Positions 17,577 to 27,402 are shown, counted from the stretch's first letter. The stretch is DNA of 47,006 bases from Gammaproteobacteria bacterium (GCA_026709505.1 JAPOSW010000080.1:68811-115816), one strand, 5' to 3'. The notes: generated by a model not told the origin, from the letters alone. Program-made: numbers and translations.

Positions 17577-18524
17577 ATGCTGAAGAAAAGAACCATGGTC
17601 ATGGACACTCCCATGACGTTGCTGGGCGCAATATTCCTGGCGACCAGTGTCGCCCAGGCCGATGCCGTAAAAATACCTACTCATAACTGGTCCAGCCAGC
17701 TGGTTGGTGCAGAAATTGTCGGAAAACTGTTCGAGATGGTCGGAGAGGATGTCGAATACATCCCGATGGACAGCCAGACCGTCTACCAGGCGATGTGTGA
17801 CAATGATATCGATATTGTGCACGAAGTCTGGCAAGGCGCCTTCGGCGCTTCTTTCGAGAAAGTGGTTGGAGAGGATTGCGTTATCGATCTGGCAACCCAT
17901 GATGCCAAAACGCGCGAAGAGTGGTGGTATCCCATGCATGTCAAGGAATTATGCCCTGGACTGCCGGACTGGAAGGCTCTGGATGCCTGTTCCGATCAGT
18001 TCACGCGTGCCGATTCAAATGGCAAGGGCGTTTTCATTGGAGGCCCCGTAGACTGGCTCAAGCATGATGCCGAGAAGGTTGAGGCCCTAGGCATGAACTT
18101 CGTGGTCAGAAATGCCGGTTCAGCTGCTGCGATCTGGGCTGAACTGGAGTCCGGAATCAAGCAAAACAATGCCGTTGTCATCTTCAACTGGACCCCGAAC
18201 TTCATTGAAGCCCTCTATGAAGGGGAGTTTGTCGAGTTTCCAGAACATGATCCGGCCTGCACTGAAGATCCGGCTTGGGGCGTCAATCCAGAGAAACCTT
18301 ATGACTGCGGCAATCCGAAAGGGGGATATTTGAAAATCGGAGTTTCGCACGAGTTCAAGGAGACCCACCCCAAAGCCTTTGCGGTGGCACAAAAAATCAA
18401 TTTCACGAATCTTGATGTTGCCAAGCAATCCAATTACGTCGATACCGACGGAATGGAGGTTTCAGAAGCTGCTGACCGGTGGCTGGAAGAGCACAAGGAC
18501 AAATGGCAAACCTGGATTCAGTAA
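17577..18524 (+). CDS. Glycine-betaine/proline-type ABC transporter substrate-binding protein
   Basis: 315 residues from ATG 17577, which has AGAGGAG 6 bp upstream; an in-frame TTG at 17508 is rejected. The N-terminus has a Lys/Arg start, a hydrophobic stretch MTLLGAIFLATSVAQA and a cleavage-like AQA-DA, so it is exported to the periplasm. The body has the OpuAC/ProX layout: VKIPTHNWSSQLVGAEIVG, DIDIVHEVWQGAF, EEWWYPMHV, NNAVVIFNWTPNF and GGYLKIGVS. The Trp residues fit the aromatic box that holds quaternary ammonium groups. Substrate could be glycine betaine, choline, carnitine or DMSP. A terminator follows, then the ATPase and permease genes. Confidence 0.9.
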   Translation: MLKKRTMVMDTPMTLLGAIFLATSVAQADAVKIPTHNWSSQLVGAEIVGKLFEMVGEDVEYIPMDSQTVYQAMCDNDIDIVHEVWQGAFGASFEKVVGEDCVIDLATHDAKTREEWWYPMHVKELCPGLPDWKALDACSDQFTRADSNGKGVFIGGPVDWLKHDAEKVEALGMNFVVRNAGSAAAIWAELESGIKQNNAVVIFNWTPNFIEALYEGEFVEFPEHDPACTEDPAWGVNPEKPYDCGNPKGGYLKIGVSHEFKETHPKAFAVAQKINFTNLDVAKQSNYVDTDGMEVSEAADRWLEEHKDKWQTWIQ

Positions 18525-18552
18525 ACGCTCTGCATCCATTTGCCATAGACAG

Positions 18553-18582
18553 GCCCGGCTTGATCGCAAGCCGGGCTTTTCT
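18553..18582 (+). terminator. Rho-independent terminator after the binding-protein gene
   Basis: GCCCGGCTT-GATCGC-AAGCCGGGC is a perfect 9-bp stem followed by TTTTCTGTCT, 28 bp after the stop. Placed between the binding protein and the ATPase/permease genes, it should make the binding protein transcript more abundant, or the later genes have their own promoter. Confidence 0.85.
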
Positions 18583-18884
18583 GTCTAACACCGGTTCAAA
18601 ACATATGCGGACCATGGCCACATAATGTCCCAAACAGGAACTATGTTCTGTCTGATTGAATGGCCTATGCCGTGTTTCATGGAGAGCTGCTCTACAGGGC
18701 AGTTTCAATTCCAAGCCACAGAGAACCATACAGCGTCAATGATTGAATACAGTTCAGCTTTGAAACTGCAATTCGAGAGCATCAGCAAGATGAGAGCCCA
18801 CTTGAAAAGGGAAAAGTCGCGTTCCAATGGACTTTTCTCGAATAGGATTCAGGTTTAACATAGCCAGAAAATATTCTTTGTCCA
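18583..18884. other. Leader between terminator and transporter ATPase gene
   Basis: About 300 bp without a recognisable gene. It presumably carries a promoter or readthrough leader for the ATPase and permease genes. I could not identify a convincing promoter. Confidence 0.4.
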
Positions 18885-19916
18885 ATGAGTAGCAATACCA
18901 AGATAGCCTGCAAGGAGATCTGGAAGCTCTATGGTTCCAATCCCAGGGAATTCTTTGAAAAAAACCAGAGAAACCCCTCGGATGAGGCGATCAAGTCAGA
19001 ACAGTACATTCCTGCCGTCCGCAATGCAACCTTCGATGTCCATGAGGGTGAAATACTGGTCATCATGGGGCTTAGCGGGTCCGGCAAATCGACACTGGTC
19101 AGGTGTTTAAGTCGCCTGGTCGAGCCGACCTGGGGCAAGGTCGAATTTGATGGTATCGACCTCTTGCAGGCGCCGGAGAAAACCCTGATAGAGATTCGCC
19201 GTCACAAGATGGGCATGGTGTTTCAGAATTTTGCACTGCTCCCTCATCGCACGGTACTCCAGAATATTGCCTTTCCACTGGAGGTTCAGGGAATCGACAA
19301 GGCTACGCGTGAAAGCAAGGCCCGGGAAATCATTGAAATTGTCGGCCTACAGGGGCGGGACAACTACTATCCGCGAGAACTGTCTGGCGGACAGCAGCAG
19401 CGGGTCGGCATCGGCAGATCACTTGCGGTCGAGCCTGACATCTGGTTTTTGGATGAGCCATTCTCGGCGCTTGATCCACTGATTCGCAAGGAAATGCAAA
19501 ATGAATTCATTCGTCTGCAGTCGATACTCGGCAAGACAATCGTCTTCATCACCCACGATTTTGACGAGGCCATCAAGCTTGCTGACCGCATTGCCATCAT
19601 GTATGAAGGCATCATTGTGCAGCTCGGCACCGCCGAAGAACTGATTAGCAATCCCGCCACGCAATATGTCGAAGAGTTCACCCGGGATATCCCCAGAGCA
19701 AAACTGCTTTCTGTGAGCAGCATCATGGAACCGTTAAGTGGTACGGTATCGGAACATCTAAGTGTATTCGCTGACGACAGCATCGAAAAAATTGCCCGGA
19801 CAGTATTGGCTCAAGAGTCCGATGTACAAGTCATGGATCAGCAAAATCAAGCTGTCGGAATGTTGAGACGGCAACGTTTGCTTGAGACCATCTTTGAAAA
19901 CAGCAGTGAAGAATGA
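18885..19916 (+). CDS. Glycine-betaine/proline-type ABC transporter ATP-binding protein
   Basis: 343 residues. Walker A MGLSGSGKST, Q-loop MVFQNFALLPHRTVLQNIAF, signature LSGGQQQRVGIGRSLA, Walker B DIWFLDEPFSALDP and the switch His in FITHDFDEAIKLADR are all present. The N-terminal IWKLYGSNPREFFEK is typical of ProV/OpuAA. The C-terminal 60 residues form a short CBS-like extension (FADDSIEKIARTVLAQESDVQV). It powers import of a quaternary ammonium osmolyte or nutrient. The stop overlaps the permease start (ATGA), indicating translational coupling. Confidence 0.92.
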   Translation: MSSNTKIACKEIWKLYGSNPREFFEKNQRNPSDEAIKSEQYIPAVRNATFDVHEGEILVIMGLSGSGKSTLVRCLSRLVEPTWGKVEFDGIDLLQAPEKTLIEIRRHKMGMVFQNFALLPHRTVLQNIAFPLEVQGIDKATRESKAREIIEIVGLQGRDNYYPRELSGGQQQRVGIGRSLAVEPDIWFLDEPFSALDPLIRKEMQNEFIRLQSILGKTIVFITHDFDEAIKLADRIAIMYEGIIVQLGTAEELISNPATQYVEEFTRDIPRAKLLSVSSIMEPLSGTVSEHLSVFADDSIEKIARTVLAQESDVQVMDQQNQAVGMLRRQRLLETIFENSSEE

Positions 19917-21880
19917 GACTTGACAGGGCGTTGCTGGTTCTAGCACCGTTTTCACTGCTGATCATATTCAAGCCCTGGCTGCCCGGATGGGCAATCACTC
20001 CTCCAAAAAGCTGCCTGGGCGGCTGCGCCGATATCGATGGCATGATTCCGTTCGTTGACTGGGTCAATGCCGCGATCGTATTTCTTCGCAAATATGAGTT
20101 TTTTGATGCATTCACTTTCCGGGATATCACGCGCAGTATATCAGGGATGGTTGACTCACTGCTCCACTTTACCGAAGGCTTGCTGCATGAGGGTTTTGCC
20201 GACTTTGGCATAGGCGCCATCCCGTGGATTGCCCTGGTTGGAGCAGCCGCAATTTATGGATGGTACTTGCGTGGCTGGAAGCTCGCCCTGTTGGGCAGCA
20301 GCTGCTTCCTTTATCTGGCATTGTTCAGTAAGCGTGGAATCTGGGAGTTGTCCATGCAAACTCTCTCAGCCATTGCGGTATCGGCTCCCATTGCCGGCCT
20401 GATCGGGATTCTGGTGGGCATACTGGCTGCCAAGCGCAGGACTGCTGAACGCATTATCTGGCCAATTCTCAATGTGCTTCAATCCCTGCCGCATTTTTCC
20501 TATCTGATCATTGTTGCAATTTTCTTTGGAGTGGGATCCAAGGCGGGTGTGATCGCTACCATCGTCTTCGCCTTTCCCCCCATGGCTCGTCTTACTCTGG
20601 TCGGACTGCAAAATATCCGTTCAGAAGTCATTGAGGCTGGCATCATGTCCGGATGCAGCCGAATGCAGATGCTGTTCAAGGTAGAGTTGCCTTCTGCTCG
20701 AAACGAGCTGATGCTAGGCGTGAATCAGATAATCATGCAATGCCTGGCCATGGTCGTCATCGCATCGTTCATCGGTCAATCAGGACTTGGCCATGATCTT
20801 CTGGCCCGCCTACAAAGGCTGGCCATTGGACAGGCATTGGAAGTTGGTGTTGCCGTCGTTTTCATCGCCATCGCCTTGGACCGCTTCAGCCAGGCCATCG
20901 CAAACAAGCAGCCAACGCATCTGCCCGAGGGAACGTTCTGGAAACGAAGGCCGTGTTTGACGACCTTCATCGGGTTTGTGGCTGCCATTCTTGTACTTTC
21001 CCCGATTGCTCCCTTTATTGCGAAATTTCCGGAACACCTGACGATTTCCACATCAACATTCTGGGACGGCATTGTTGATTACATCACGCTGCACTTTTAC
21101 GGGCCGCTTGCGAACTTTCGGGATGCCTTGCTAGTTTATTTTCTGATTCCCTTCCGTTCGGCAATAACTGGCATTCCATGGATTGCCATTATCGCTCTGG
21201 TGGCTTGCCTGGGCTGGAGAATGGGAGGATGGAGGCTTGCTCTCACGGTCAGCCTGTTTGTGTTTTTTATCGCCGCATCCGGATATTGGGTTCGGGCCAT
21301 GATCACCCTGTACATGGTACTGGTCTCGCTCATGATCTGTGCGGTCTTCGGGATTCCCATCGGCATCTGGGCTTCCCGACGGGAATGGTCAACGCGCCTG
21401 ATGCAGAACATCTGCGATACATTTCAGACTTTTCCCTCCTTCATTTACCTGTTGCCGGTAGTGATGCTGTTTCAGATCAGTGACGTATCCGCAATTTTTG
21501 CAATCATCATCTATGCCAGCATTCCCATCGTGCGCTACACCATTTTTGGGTTGAGAAATGTACCGCAGGAGATTGTCGAGGCGGCAGTCACTTCAGGCTG
21601 CACACAAAATCAGATGCTCTGGAAAGTGAGGTTGCCGATGGCCTTTCCAGAGATTATCCTCGGGTTGAATCAAACACTGATGTTTGGGCTTTTCATGGTC
21701 ATGATTGCAGGATTTATAGGAACAGTGGACCTGTCGCAGGAAATCTTCCGGGCCTTGACCTTTAATGACGGAGGCAAGGGATTGGTCATCGGGCTTTGCG
21801 TGTCCTTCATCGGATTGACTGCCGATCGGCTGTTGGTGGCCTGGTCCGACCGACAGAAACAGGAATATGGATTAGCTTGA
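19913..21880 (+). CDS. Glycine-betaine/proline-type ABC permease, two permease domains fused
   Basis: 655 residues, about twice the length of ProW or OpuAB. Two complete permease domains are joined head to tail, each with its own cytoplasmic ATPase-contact (EAA) loop: EVIEAGIMSGCSRMQMLFKV in the first half and EIVEAAVTSGCTQNQMLWKV in the second. The first 70 residues include a Cys-rich segment CLGGCADIDG, probably periplasmic. Fused permeases of this kind form the whole membrane channel from one chain. It is the last gene of the importer, and no terminator is obvious after it. Confidence 0.9.
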   Translation: MRLDRALLVLAPFSLLIIFKPWLPGWAITPPKSCLGGCADIDGMIPFVDWVNAAIVFLRKYEFFDAFTFRDITRSISGMVDSLLHFTEGLLHEGFADFGIGAIPWIALVGAAAIYGWYLRGWKLALLGSSCFLYLALFSKRGIWELSMQTLSAIAVSAPIAGLIGILVGILAAKRRTAERIIWPILNVLQSLPHFSYLIIVAIFFGVGSKAGVIATIVFAFPPMARLTLVGLQNIRSEVIEAGIMSGCSRMQMLFKVELPSARNELMLGVNQIIMQCLAMVVIASFIGQSGLGHDLLARLQRLAIGQALEVGVAVVFIAIALDRFSQAIANKQPTHLPEGTFWKRRPCLTTFIGFVAAILVLSPIAPFIAKFPEHLTISTSTFWDGIVDYITLHFYGPLANFRDALLVYFLIPFRSAITGIPWIAIIALVACLGWRMGGWRLALTVSLFVFFIAASGYWVRAMITLYMVLVSLMICAVFGIPIGIWASRREWSTRLMQNICDTFQTFPSFIYLLPVVMLFQISDVSAIFAIIIYASIPIVRYTIFGLRNVPQEIVEAAVTSGCTQNQMLWKVRLPMAFPEIILGLNQTLMFGLFMVMIAGFIGTVDLSQEIFRALTFNDGGKGLVIGLCVSFIGLTADRLLVAWSDRQKQEYGLA

Positions 21881-22537
21881 AGGCATTGCTTCTGGCAGGC
21901 AAGAAAAGTAAATTATCTCCGAAATTATGTAAATTATGAGTGAAATTAATTCCCATCATTAGCCTCAGCAACGAGGCGGCTTAGTGTAGCATTTGACACG
22001 GCTGGCAGCCTGGCGAAGATGCGGGAATCATTATCGCTAGCGGATTCCGCCCGATAAAGGATTGAAGCCAGATGAGATTGATTGATGGATTTCTTCCATA
22101 TTCCCAGCATAAGAAACCGCGGCTTAATGGTTCGGCCAAGCCCAGTGACAAAAAGGAAGGTATTGACCGAAGTGTGGTAGCATGATACCTACAAGGTTGA
22201 GCCCATTGTACAGTTGCCGTGAAAGAGGCTACTGTGCCTGTTCAGTGCAACAATCAGCAAAGTCTTCGCCAGCGCCGGGCATCGGTGTGCAAGTATCCAG
22301 TATACGTCATGTATCGATATCCATCAGCAAGAAGGGGGGACGGTCCTGCAAATGGTGCAGGAACTCGATATCAGGCAAAAATTGGATGGATACCTTGATA
22401 CAAAATCAGCGAACCGCTAGACATGGAGTTAGTGAGTGCCGTTCCAGATGATTCAGGCCATATATAGATTGACGAGACGTTCGAGGGGACGATAGAGTGA
22501 AAACGACACATGTTGCCATCGTCGACGGGTATACAAC
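21881..22537. other. 657-bp spacer without intact genes
   Basis: I see no intact gene. On the minus strand the frame between about 21949 and 22179 is open. It reads RTIKPRFLMLGIWKK, then RIFARLPAVSNATLSRLV before its stop, but has no start codon at its beginning. It may be a gene relic or chance. A TGCAAGTAT motif at 22288 recalls the direct repeats at 6290-6326. Confidence 0.4.
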
Positions 22538-22812
22538 ATGAGCGAAGCAACGATCCGCAACAACCCGACTAGTTTGACGAAGTTGGCCGGACTGTTGGTC
22601 GATGTACCGATCACTCGCTACACGATCGTTTCGATGTTCAGCGGATGCGGCGGGATGGATCTAGGTTTTCTCGGCGGATTCCCGTTTCAGGATGTATCGA
22701 TATCAATGGAGCACGGCGTGTAGATCCTGCGAACGGGAAACGTACGATCCTGTATCGCTACATGGTCGAGGCCATCCGACGATCTCTTACATGGACGACT
22801 AATACACAGTAA
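22538..22812 (+). pseudogene. Cytosine-C5 DNA methyltransferase relic with internal deletion and frameshift
   Basis: The frame from 22538 gives YTIVSMFSGCGGMDLGFLGGF, the motif I region of a C5-cytosine methylase, directly followed by FPFQDVSIS, which corresponds to motif IV (normally GFPCQDFS). The 60-odd residues usually separating these motifs are missing, as if deleted between two GGF-coding sites. The catalytic Cys of motif IV is replaced by Phe. The frame ends at 22723, but a shifted frame continues VDPANGKRTILYRYMVEAIRR, the expected sequence after motif IV. The rest of the gene is absent. Clearly non-functional. Confidence 0.8.
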
Positions 22813-23231
22813 TTTACGAAATTATCAGCATATTCACTCCATAAGGGACTAAAGTCTAGTGTTTGCCAACGCTGAATTCACATAGATAATGTATTCTGGC
22901 ATTCTACCGGCTTAGGCATGAGAATACATTTTCTGAAAAATCAAACCAGTTGCGAAAAGAATGTTTTTCCTGGAACAATTATCGGAGAATTGAACCTGTC
23001 GTGCCGGTATTTTGTCGCGAAGGAAATGTCTGGGAAACTCTTGGAGTCAACCGTGTACATATGAAAGGTTCATAAATCATATCGATCAGGCAGTGGACAG
23101 GCTGAAAAAATATCAGGCTATTTCGTGTTTTGATTAAACACTCGCTTCCCTTTGAAACTCGGATGGTAGATATGCCGCAGGCTACTCAACAAGAACCGGT
23201 AACACTGAATCTATAATTGCCCCCCCCCCTC
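22813..23231. other. Spacer between methylase and IS30 relics
   Basis: No gene is supported here. A run of ten C residues (23220-23229) directly precedes the IS30-like end. Confidence 0.5.
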
Positions 23232-23735
23232 AATTCCACTCTGAAGTGCAGCACCCTAGGTATTGGCAGGGTATTGCAGACGGCCAGCAGGCGGATGACA
23301 ATCTCCACGTCAACATCAACGGAGAACCGTCATGTGCAGGAGCTGCCGCCAGCTGGCCTGCGGTGAACGATGCCAGATCTGGGTCCTGATGTCCGGAGGC
23401 GACTCGATTCGGGAGACTGCCCGGTACCTGGAGTGCAGCAACGGTCAGCCGCGAGATCGCCCGCAGCCGTGCTTCAGGCGTTCTGCGCAAGCTGGCGGAT
23501 GCGCTGTGGCAGCGGATCCTTGGCCTGCCGAAGGAGGGCTGGAGCCCGGAACAGATCGAGGGCCGCCTGAAGCGTCTGGGCGAGGAGATGGTGGGCCGGG
23601 GGTGGACCTGCCGCTGGGTGCGAGCGGACCGCGAGGCGGGCGGAGACCTGTACCCGTGCCTCCGGCGGAGGGGGAAGAAGCCGAACTGGCGGGGCGGCCG
23701 GCATTCCGGGGCATCCGGACCGTTATACTGCCTGC
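23232..23735 (+). mobile_element. IS30-family element, 5' fragment with frameshifted transposase
   Basis: From ATG 23332 the frame gives CGERCQIWVLMSGGDSIRE and TARYLECS, the helix-turn-helix typical of IS30 transposases. The continuation TVSREIARSRASGVLRKLAD, then GWSPEQIEGRLKRLGEEM, then RADREAGGDLYPCLRRRGKK is one base out of frame (shift near 23440). Similarity stops soon after RRRGKKPNW, so the catalytic DDE half is missing. AATTCCACTCTGAAGTGCAG at 23232-23251 may be the left terminal repeat. The fragment is markedly GC-richer than its neighbours. Confidence 0.78.
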
Positions 23736-24224
23736 TTTCAATGCAATGAATCGCCAGACAAATTCAGCAATGATCGGATAGTCCCTGCTCCACGAATTTC
23801 TTAACAACGCAATCTTGTTTAAATGCACTCTAAGCCAGGTTATCAATAAGCGACAAGTCAAGCTGCATGAATTTCGAGGTTTTTAAGTCCGACATGTAAA
23901 ACCTGGTATTTTTGTGGCATTCTCCGGGTTTGGGTTGAACAGCCTGTTATGACAGTATGCAGCCTGAAATTTCAGCCCGGTTCCGGGAATGTCCCTCATC
24001 CGGCAGTCCATATTAGGGAGCGCTATATGAAACATTGAGTGTTCGCGACTGATAAAATGCCGCCCTTAATATCCGAGTCCGCACCAATTTGACGACTGAC
24101 ACAGGCGAAAACGGAATGGCTTCAATCAAGTTGATATGGACTTGAGCGACGTTATAGCCGACCCCAAATAAAGTTCGATCAGTCGTTTTTACATCTTTAC
24201 ACAATATCCCTCACAGTTCAAAAA
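23736..24224. other. 489-bp spacer without genes
   Basis: No gene, RNA or repeat is supported. It lies between the IS30 fragment and the HAD phosphatase gene and should contain that gene's promoter. Confidence 0.5.
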
Positions 24225-24917
24225 ATGCATTCTGATTTACCTCAATCAGGGCCCGCCGATGGCGTGTTGTTCGATCTCGATGGACTCTTGCTCAACACTG
24301 AAGTCATTTACACCCGCGTCTCGCGGGAAATCGTTTCCCGATACGGCAAGACTTTTGACTGGTCTGTCAAAGCCAACATGATAGGTCGTCCCGCGATTGA
24401 TTCATCCAGACATTTGGTGGAAGCCCTGAATATTCCAATGACTCCCGAAGAATATCTTGAAGAAAGGGAAGAGTTGCTCAGGAAGTATCTTGCCGAATGC
24501 AAACCACTGCCCGGAGCCGAGAAGCTCATCCGGCATCTTCATCGGCACAAAATACCAATCGCCATCGCAACCAGTTCCAGTCAGGAGTTATATGAAATCA
24601 AGGTTCGCCATCACCGCTCGTGGATTGACCTGTTCGATGCAGTCGTGACCTCCGATGACCCGGCGGTCAATCATGGCAAGCCATCACCGGATATTTTTCT
24701 TGTTGCGGCCTCAAGTCTTGAAATTCAGGCCAGTCGAACCCTGGTGTTTGAAGATGCCCCATCGGGACTGGAAGCCGGTAAAGCAGCCCATATGCAGGTA
24801 ATTGTGGTACCCGATCCGAACATGGATAAATCTCGCTATGAAGGGGCCGTACAGATTCTGGGCAGTCTGCTTGATTTTGATCCACCCCGTTTCGGACTGC
24901 CTGCTTTCGTTGACTGA
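24225..24917 (+). CDS. HAD-superfamily phosphatase (beta-phosphoglucomutase/HDHD1-like)
   Basis: 230 residues with the full set of HAD motifs: FDLDGLLLNTE with nucleophile Asp17 and acid/base Asp19, IAIATSSSQ (motif II Thr/Ser), GKPSPDIFL (motif III Lys) and VFEDAPSGLEAG (motif IV acidic residues). The cap between residues about 30 and 95 is the helical C1 type. The relatives nearest in pattern dephosphorylate sugar phosphates or pseudouridine monophosphate; the substrate is not determinable. It converges on the flavoprotein gene, with only 4 bp between the stops. Confidence 0.85.
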   Translation: MHSDLPQSGPADGVLFDLDGLLLNTEVIYTRVSREIVSRYGKTFDWSVKANMIGRPAIDSSRHLVEALNIPMTPEEYLEEREELLRKYLAECKPLPGAEKLIRHLHRHKIPIAIATSSSQELYEIKVRHHRSWIDLFDAVVTSDDPAVNHGKPSPDIFLVAASSLEIQASRTLVFEDAPSGLEAGKAAHMQVIVVPDPNMDKSRYEGAVQILGSLLDFDPPRFGLPAFVD

Positions 24918-24921
24918 AATG

Positions 24922-27339
24922 CTATCCCCTCATTCTGGCGCCAGCTGGATCAAGCAATGCCTCTGGTTGCAAGGCAGCCAGGCATTTTCCACCCAGAATT
25001 TCGATTTCAAACTGATTTTGCGGGTCAATCAGCCTGGTCGGTAAAAATCCCATTGCAACGCTTTTCTGGCTGAAGTGGGCATAGCCGCCCGAGGTCACGA
25101 ATCCCGCCACTTCGCCTTCGAAAAAGATCGGTTCATCACCCCAAACATCTGCATCCTCTGCATCAACGATAAATGTGCAGAGCTTCCGTTCCGGCGGGTT
25201 TTGGCGGTCATTGAGAGCGGCCTGCCTTCCGATAAAGTCTGTCTCCCTCTTGTAATCGACAAACCTGTTCAAGCCGGTTTCCATTGGGCCATAGTCCGGG
25301 CGGTACTCTCGCAGCCATGACCCGAAAGATTTCTCAAGCCGCAAGCTCATCATGGCCCGCATCCCGAAAGGCCGAAGTCCAAGTGGCTGCCCCGCCGCTT
25401 CGAGTAGCCCGAACAGTCCTGCCTGATGATCCCGGGGCACATAAATTTCATACCCCAAATCTCCAGTATAGGAAACTCTGAGCACGGTTGCCGAGAAGGG
25501 ACCGATCTGCAGCGAACGCACGGACATGAACGGGAATGACTCGTTTGAAACATCCTCGTTACATAGTTGCGACAATAGCCTTCGAGATGAGGGGCCGGCA
25601 ATCTGGAAACCTGTCAAATCGTCCGAAATATTTCGGATATGGACTCCCTGATCAGGCAGATTATCCTCAAACCAGCGCATATGGAAGCTCTGTGATGCAT
25701 AGGACGCATTCATCTGAAAATGACTGTCCCCCAGCCTTGAAACCGTGAAGTCGCCAATCAGACGACCTTTGGGACTTAGCATTGGCGAGAGAGATATTTT
25801 CCCTGTAGCGGGCATGCGCCCTGCCATGATCCTCGCAATCCAGGCTTCACTCTGATCCCCGGTTATTTCAAACTTGCTGAAATTATGGATTTCGTTGATG
25901 CCAACTGCGTTACGTACCGCTCGGCATTCTTCTCCAATGACCTCAAAGGCATTTGATCGCCGAAAACAGGGCATTTCGTACGGTGCATCCCCTTTTTTTG
26001 CGAAATAATTGACGACCTCCATACCATAATTTGAACCAAAAACGGCATTGCGTGATTGCCAGATACTGTAGGCGGGCGTGGTGCGAAATGGTCGAGCGGC
26101 CGGCAGTTCCTCATTCGGATATGGCACTGAAAATCGCCGCTGGTAGTATTCGCGAACTTTCTGCCGGGTGTACGATGGAGTGCAATACGTGCCATAGCGC
26201 GCAACATCCATGGCAAAGACATCTCTTGCAGGTTCTCCTTCAACCATCCATTCTGCCAGAGTCATCCCGACGCCCCCGCCCTGGCTAAAGCCGGCCATTA
26301 CTGCACAGGCTGACCAGTAGTTTTTCAATCCGGGAACAGGACCTACCAGGGGATTGCCGTCAGGCGCGAACGTGAACGGACCGTTGATAATGGATTTAAT
26401 CCCAGCCTGTTTGAGCAGTGGGAATCTGTGAAAGGCCTGTTCCATGGCAGTGCCAATTCGATCAAGATTGTCCGGCAGCAGTTCATGACCGAAATTCCAG
26501 GGCGTGCCGTCAACCGCCCAGGGAGTACAGTTTTGCTCGTAGAAACCAATCACGATACCCTGGCCTTCCTGACGCAGATAGCTTTCTGCGCCCGGATCGA
26601 TAACATGACACAGTTCCTTCGGCTGATTGGCCACTTCTTCAATGCGCTCGGTAACAAGATATTGATGCTCCATGGGGTGCAACGGGAGATAGACTCCCGC
26701 CATGGCACCCACTTCCCTGGCCCAGAGCCCTGCCGCGTTCACGACATGCTCAGCCTTTATGGCCCCGTATTCGGTGATCACTTCCCAGGTTCCATCTGAA
26801 TTTGGACTCGTAGCAAGCACTTTGTTGTTAATTGAAATTTCCGCACCTTGAATTTGCGCTGCCTTGGCATAGGCATGCGTGGTTCCAGACGGGTCGAGAT
26901 GCCCATCGAGTGGATCGTACAGGGCGCCTAAAATACCGTCGGTATTGGTGATCGGTGACAAATCCTGAATTTCCCCTGGCGTGACCAAATGCGTTTCAAG
27001 CCCCATGTATCGGAACTTGGCCTGCTCGGCTTTCAGGAAATCCATGCGGTCTGGACTATCCGCGAGGGTCAGTCCGCCGACATGATGCAGCCCGCAGCTT
27101 TGCCCCGAAATCTCTTCGAGTTCATCATAAAGGCCTATGGTGTAGCCCTGAAGAGATGCAATGTTGGTATCCGCATTCAAGGTATGAAACCCACCTGCTG
27201 CATGCCATGTTGAACCTGAGGTCAGAGAGGAGCGCTCGACCAGGATGATATCTTTCCAGCCCAATTTGGTCAGATGGTAAAGCACGCTGCATCCAACCAC
27301 CCCTCCTCCAATAATGACTGCCTGTGCATGTTTAAGCAT
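24922..27339 (-). CDS. Dimethylglycine/sarcosine dehydrogenase-like flavoprotein with GcvT domain
   Basis: 805 residues, the length of DMGDH/SARDH. The N-terminal FAD domain has IIGGGVVGCSVLYHL and the LTSGSTWHAAGG block; its His46 is the position that binds FAD covalently in this family. The middle has GPFTFAPDGNPLVGPVPGL and a FAO-type linker. The C-terminal about 380 residues are a GcvT fold: FEVIGEECRAVRNAVG, YTGDLGYEIYVPRDHQ, GMRAMMSLRLEKSFGSW. It should oxidise an N-methyl amino acid such as dimethylglycine or sarcosine and transfer the methylene unit to tetrahydrofolate. GGAAAG precedes the ATG. It lies 63 bp after the MttB-family gene on the same strand, so the two form an operon. Confidence 0.88.
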   Translation of the reverse strand: MLKHAQAVIIGGGVVGCSVLYHLTKLGWKDIILVERSSLTSGSTWHAAGGFHTLNADTNIASLQGYTIGLYDELEEISGQSCGLHHVGGLTLADSPDRMDFLKAEQAKFRYMGLETHLVTPGEIQDLSPITNTDGILGALYDPLDGHLDPSGTTHAYAKAAQIQGAEISINNKVLATSPNSDGTWEVITEYGAIKAEHVVNAAGLWAREVGAMAGVYLPLHPMEHQYLVTERIEEVANQPKELCHVIDPGAESYLRQEGQGIVIGFYEQNCTPWAVDGTPWNFGHELLPDNLDRIGTAMEQAFHRFPLLKQAGIKSIINGPFTFAPDGNPLVGPVPGLKNYWSACAVMAGFSQGGGVGMTLAEWMVEGEPARDVFAMDVARYGTYCTPSYTRQKVREYYQRRFSVPYPNEELPAARPFRTTPAYSIWQSRNAVFGSNYGMEVVNYFAKKGDAPYEMPCFRRSNAFEVIGEECRAVRNAVGINEIHNFSKFEITGDQSEAWIARIMAGRMPATGKISLSPMLSPKGRLIGDFTVSRLGDSHFQMNASYASQSFHMRWFEDNLPDQGVHIRNISDDLTGFQIAGPSSRRLLSQLCNEDVSNESFPFMSVRSLQIGPFSATVLRVSYTGDLGYEIYVPRDHQAGLFGLLEAAGQPLGLRPFGMRAMMSLRLEKSFGSWLREYRPDYGPMETGLNRFVDYKRETDFIGRQAALNDRQNPPERKLCTFIVDAEDADVWGDEPIFFEGEVAGFVTSGGYAHFSQKSVAMGFLPTRLIDPQNQFEIEILGGKCLAALQPEALLDPAGARMRG

Positions 27340-27402
27340 AATTCTTTCCGATTTCGTTTACTGGTCTAACTGGCGTTAGCCGCTGCTGGTTGAGGTCAAG
27401 CA

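Noticed and set aside
23445-23861. A 138-codon minus-strand frame over the IS30 fragment
   Set aside because: It is a Pro/Arg-rich shadow of the GC-rich transposase sequence, with an unrelated 3' spacer part.
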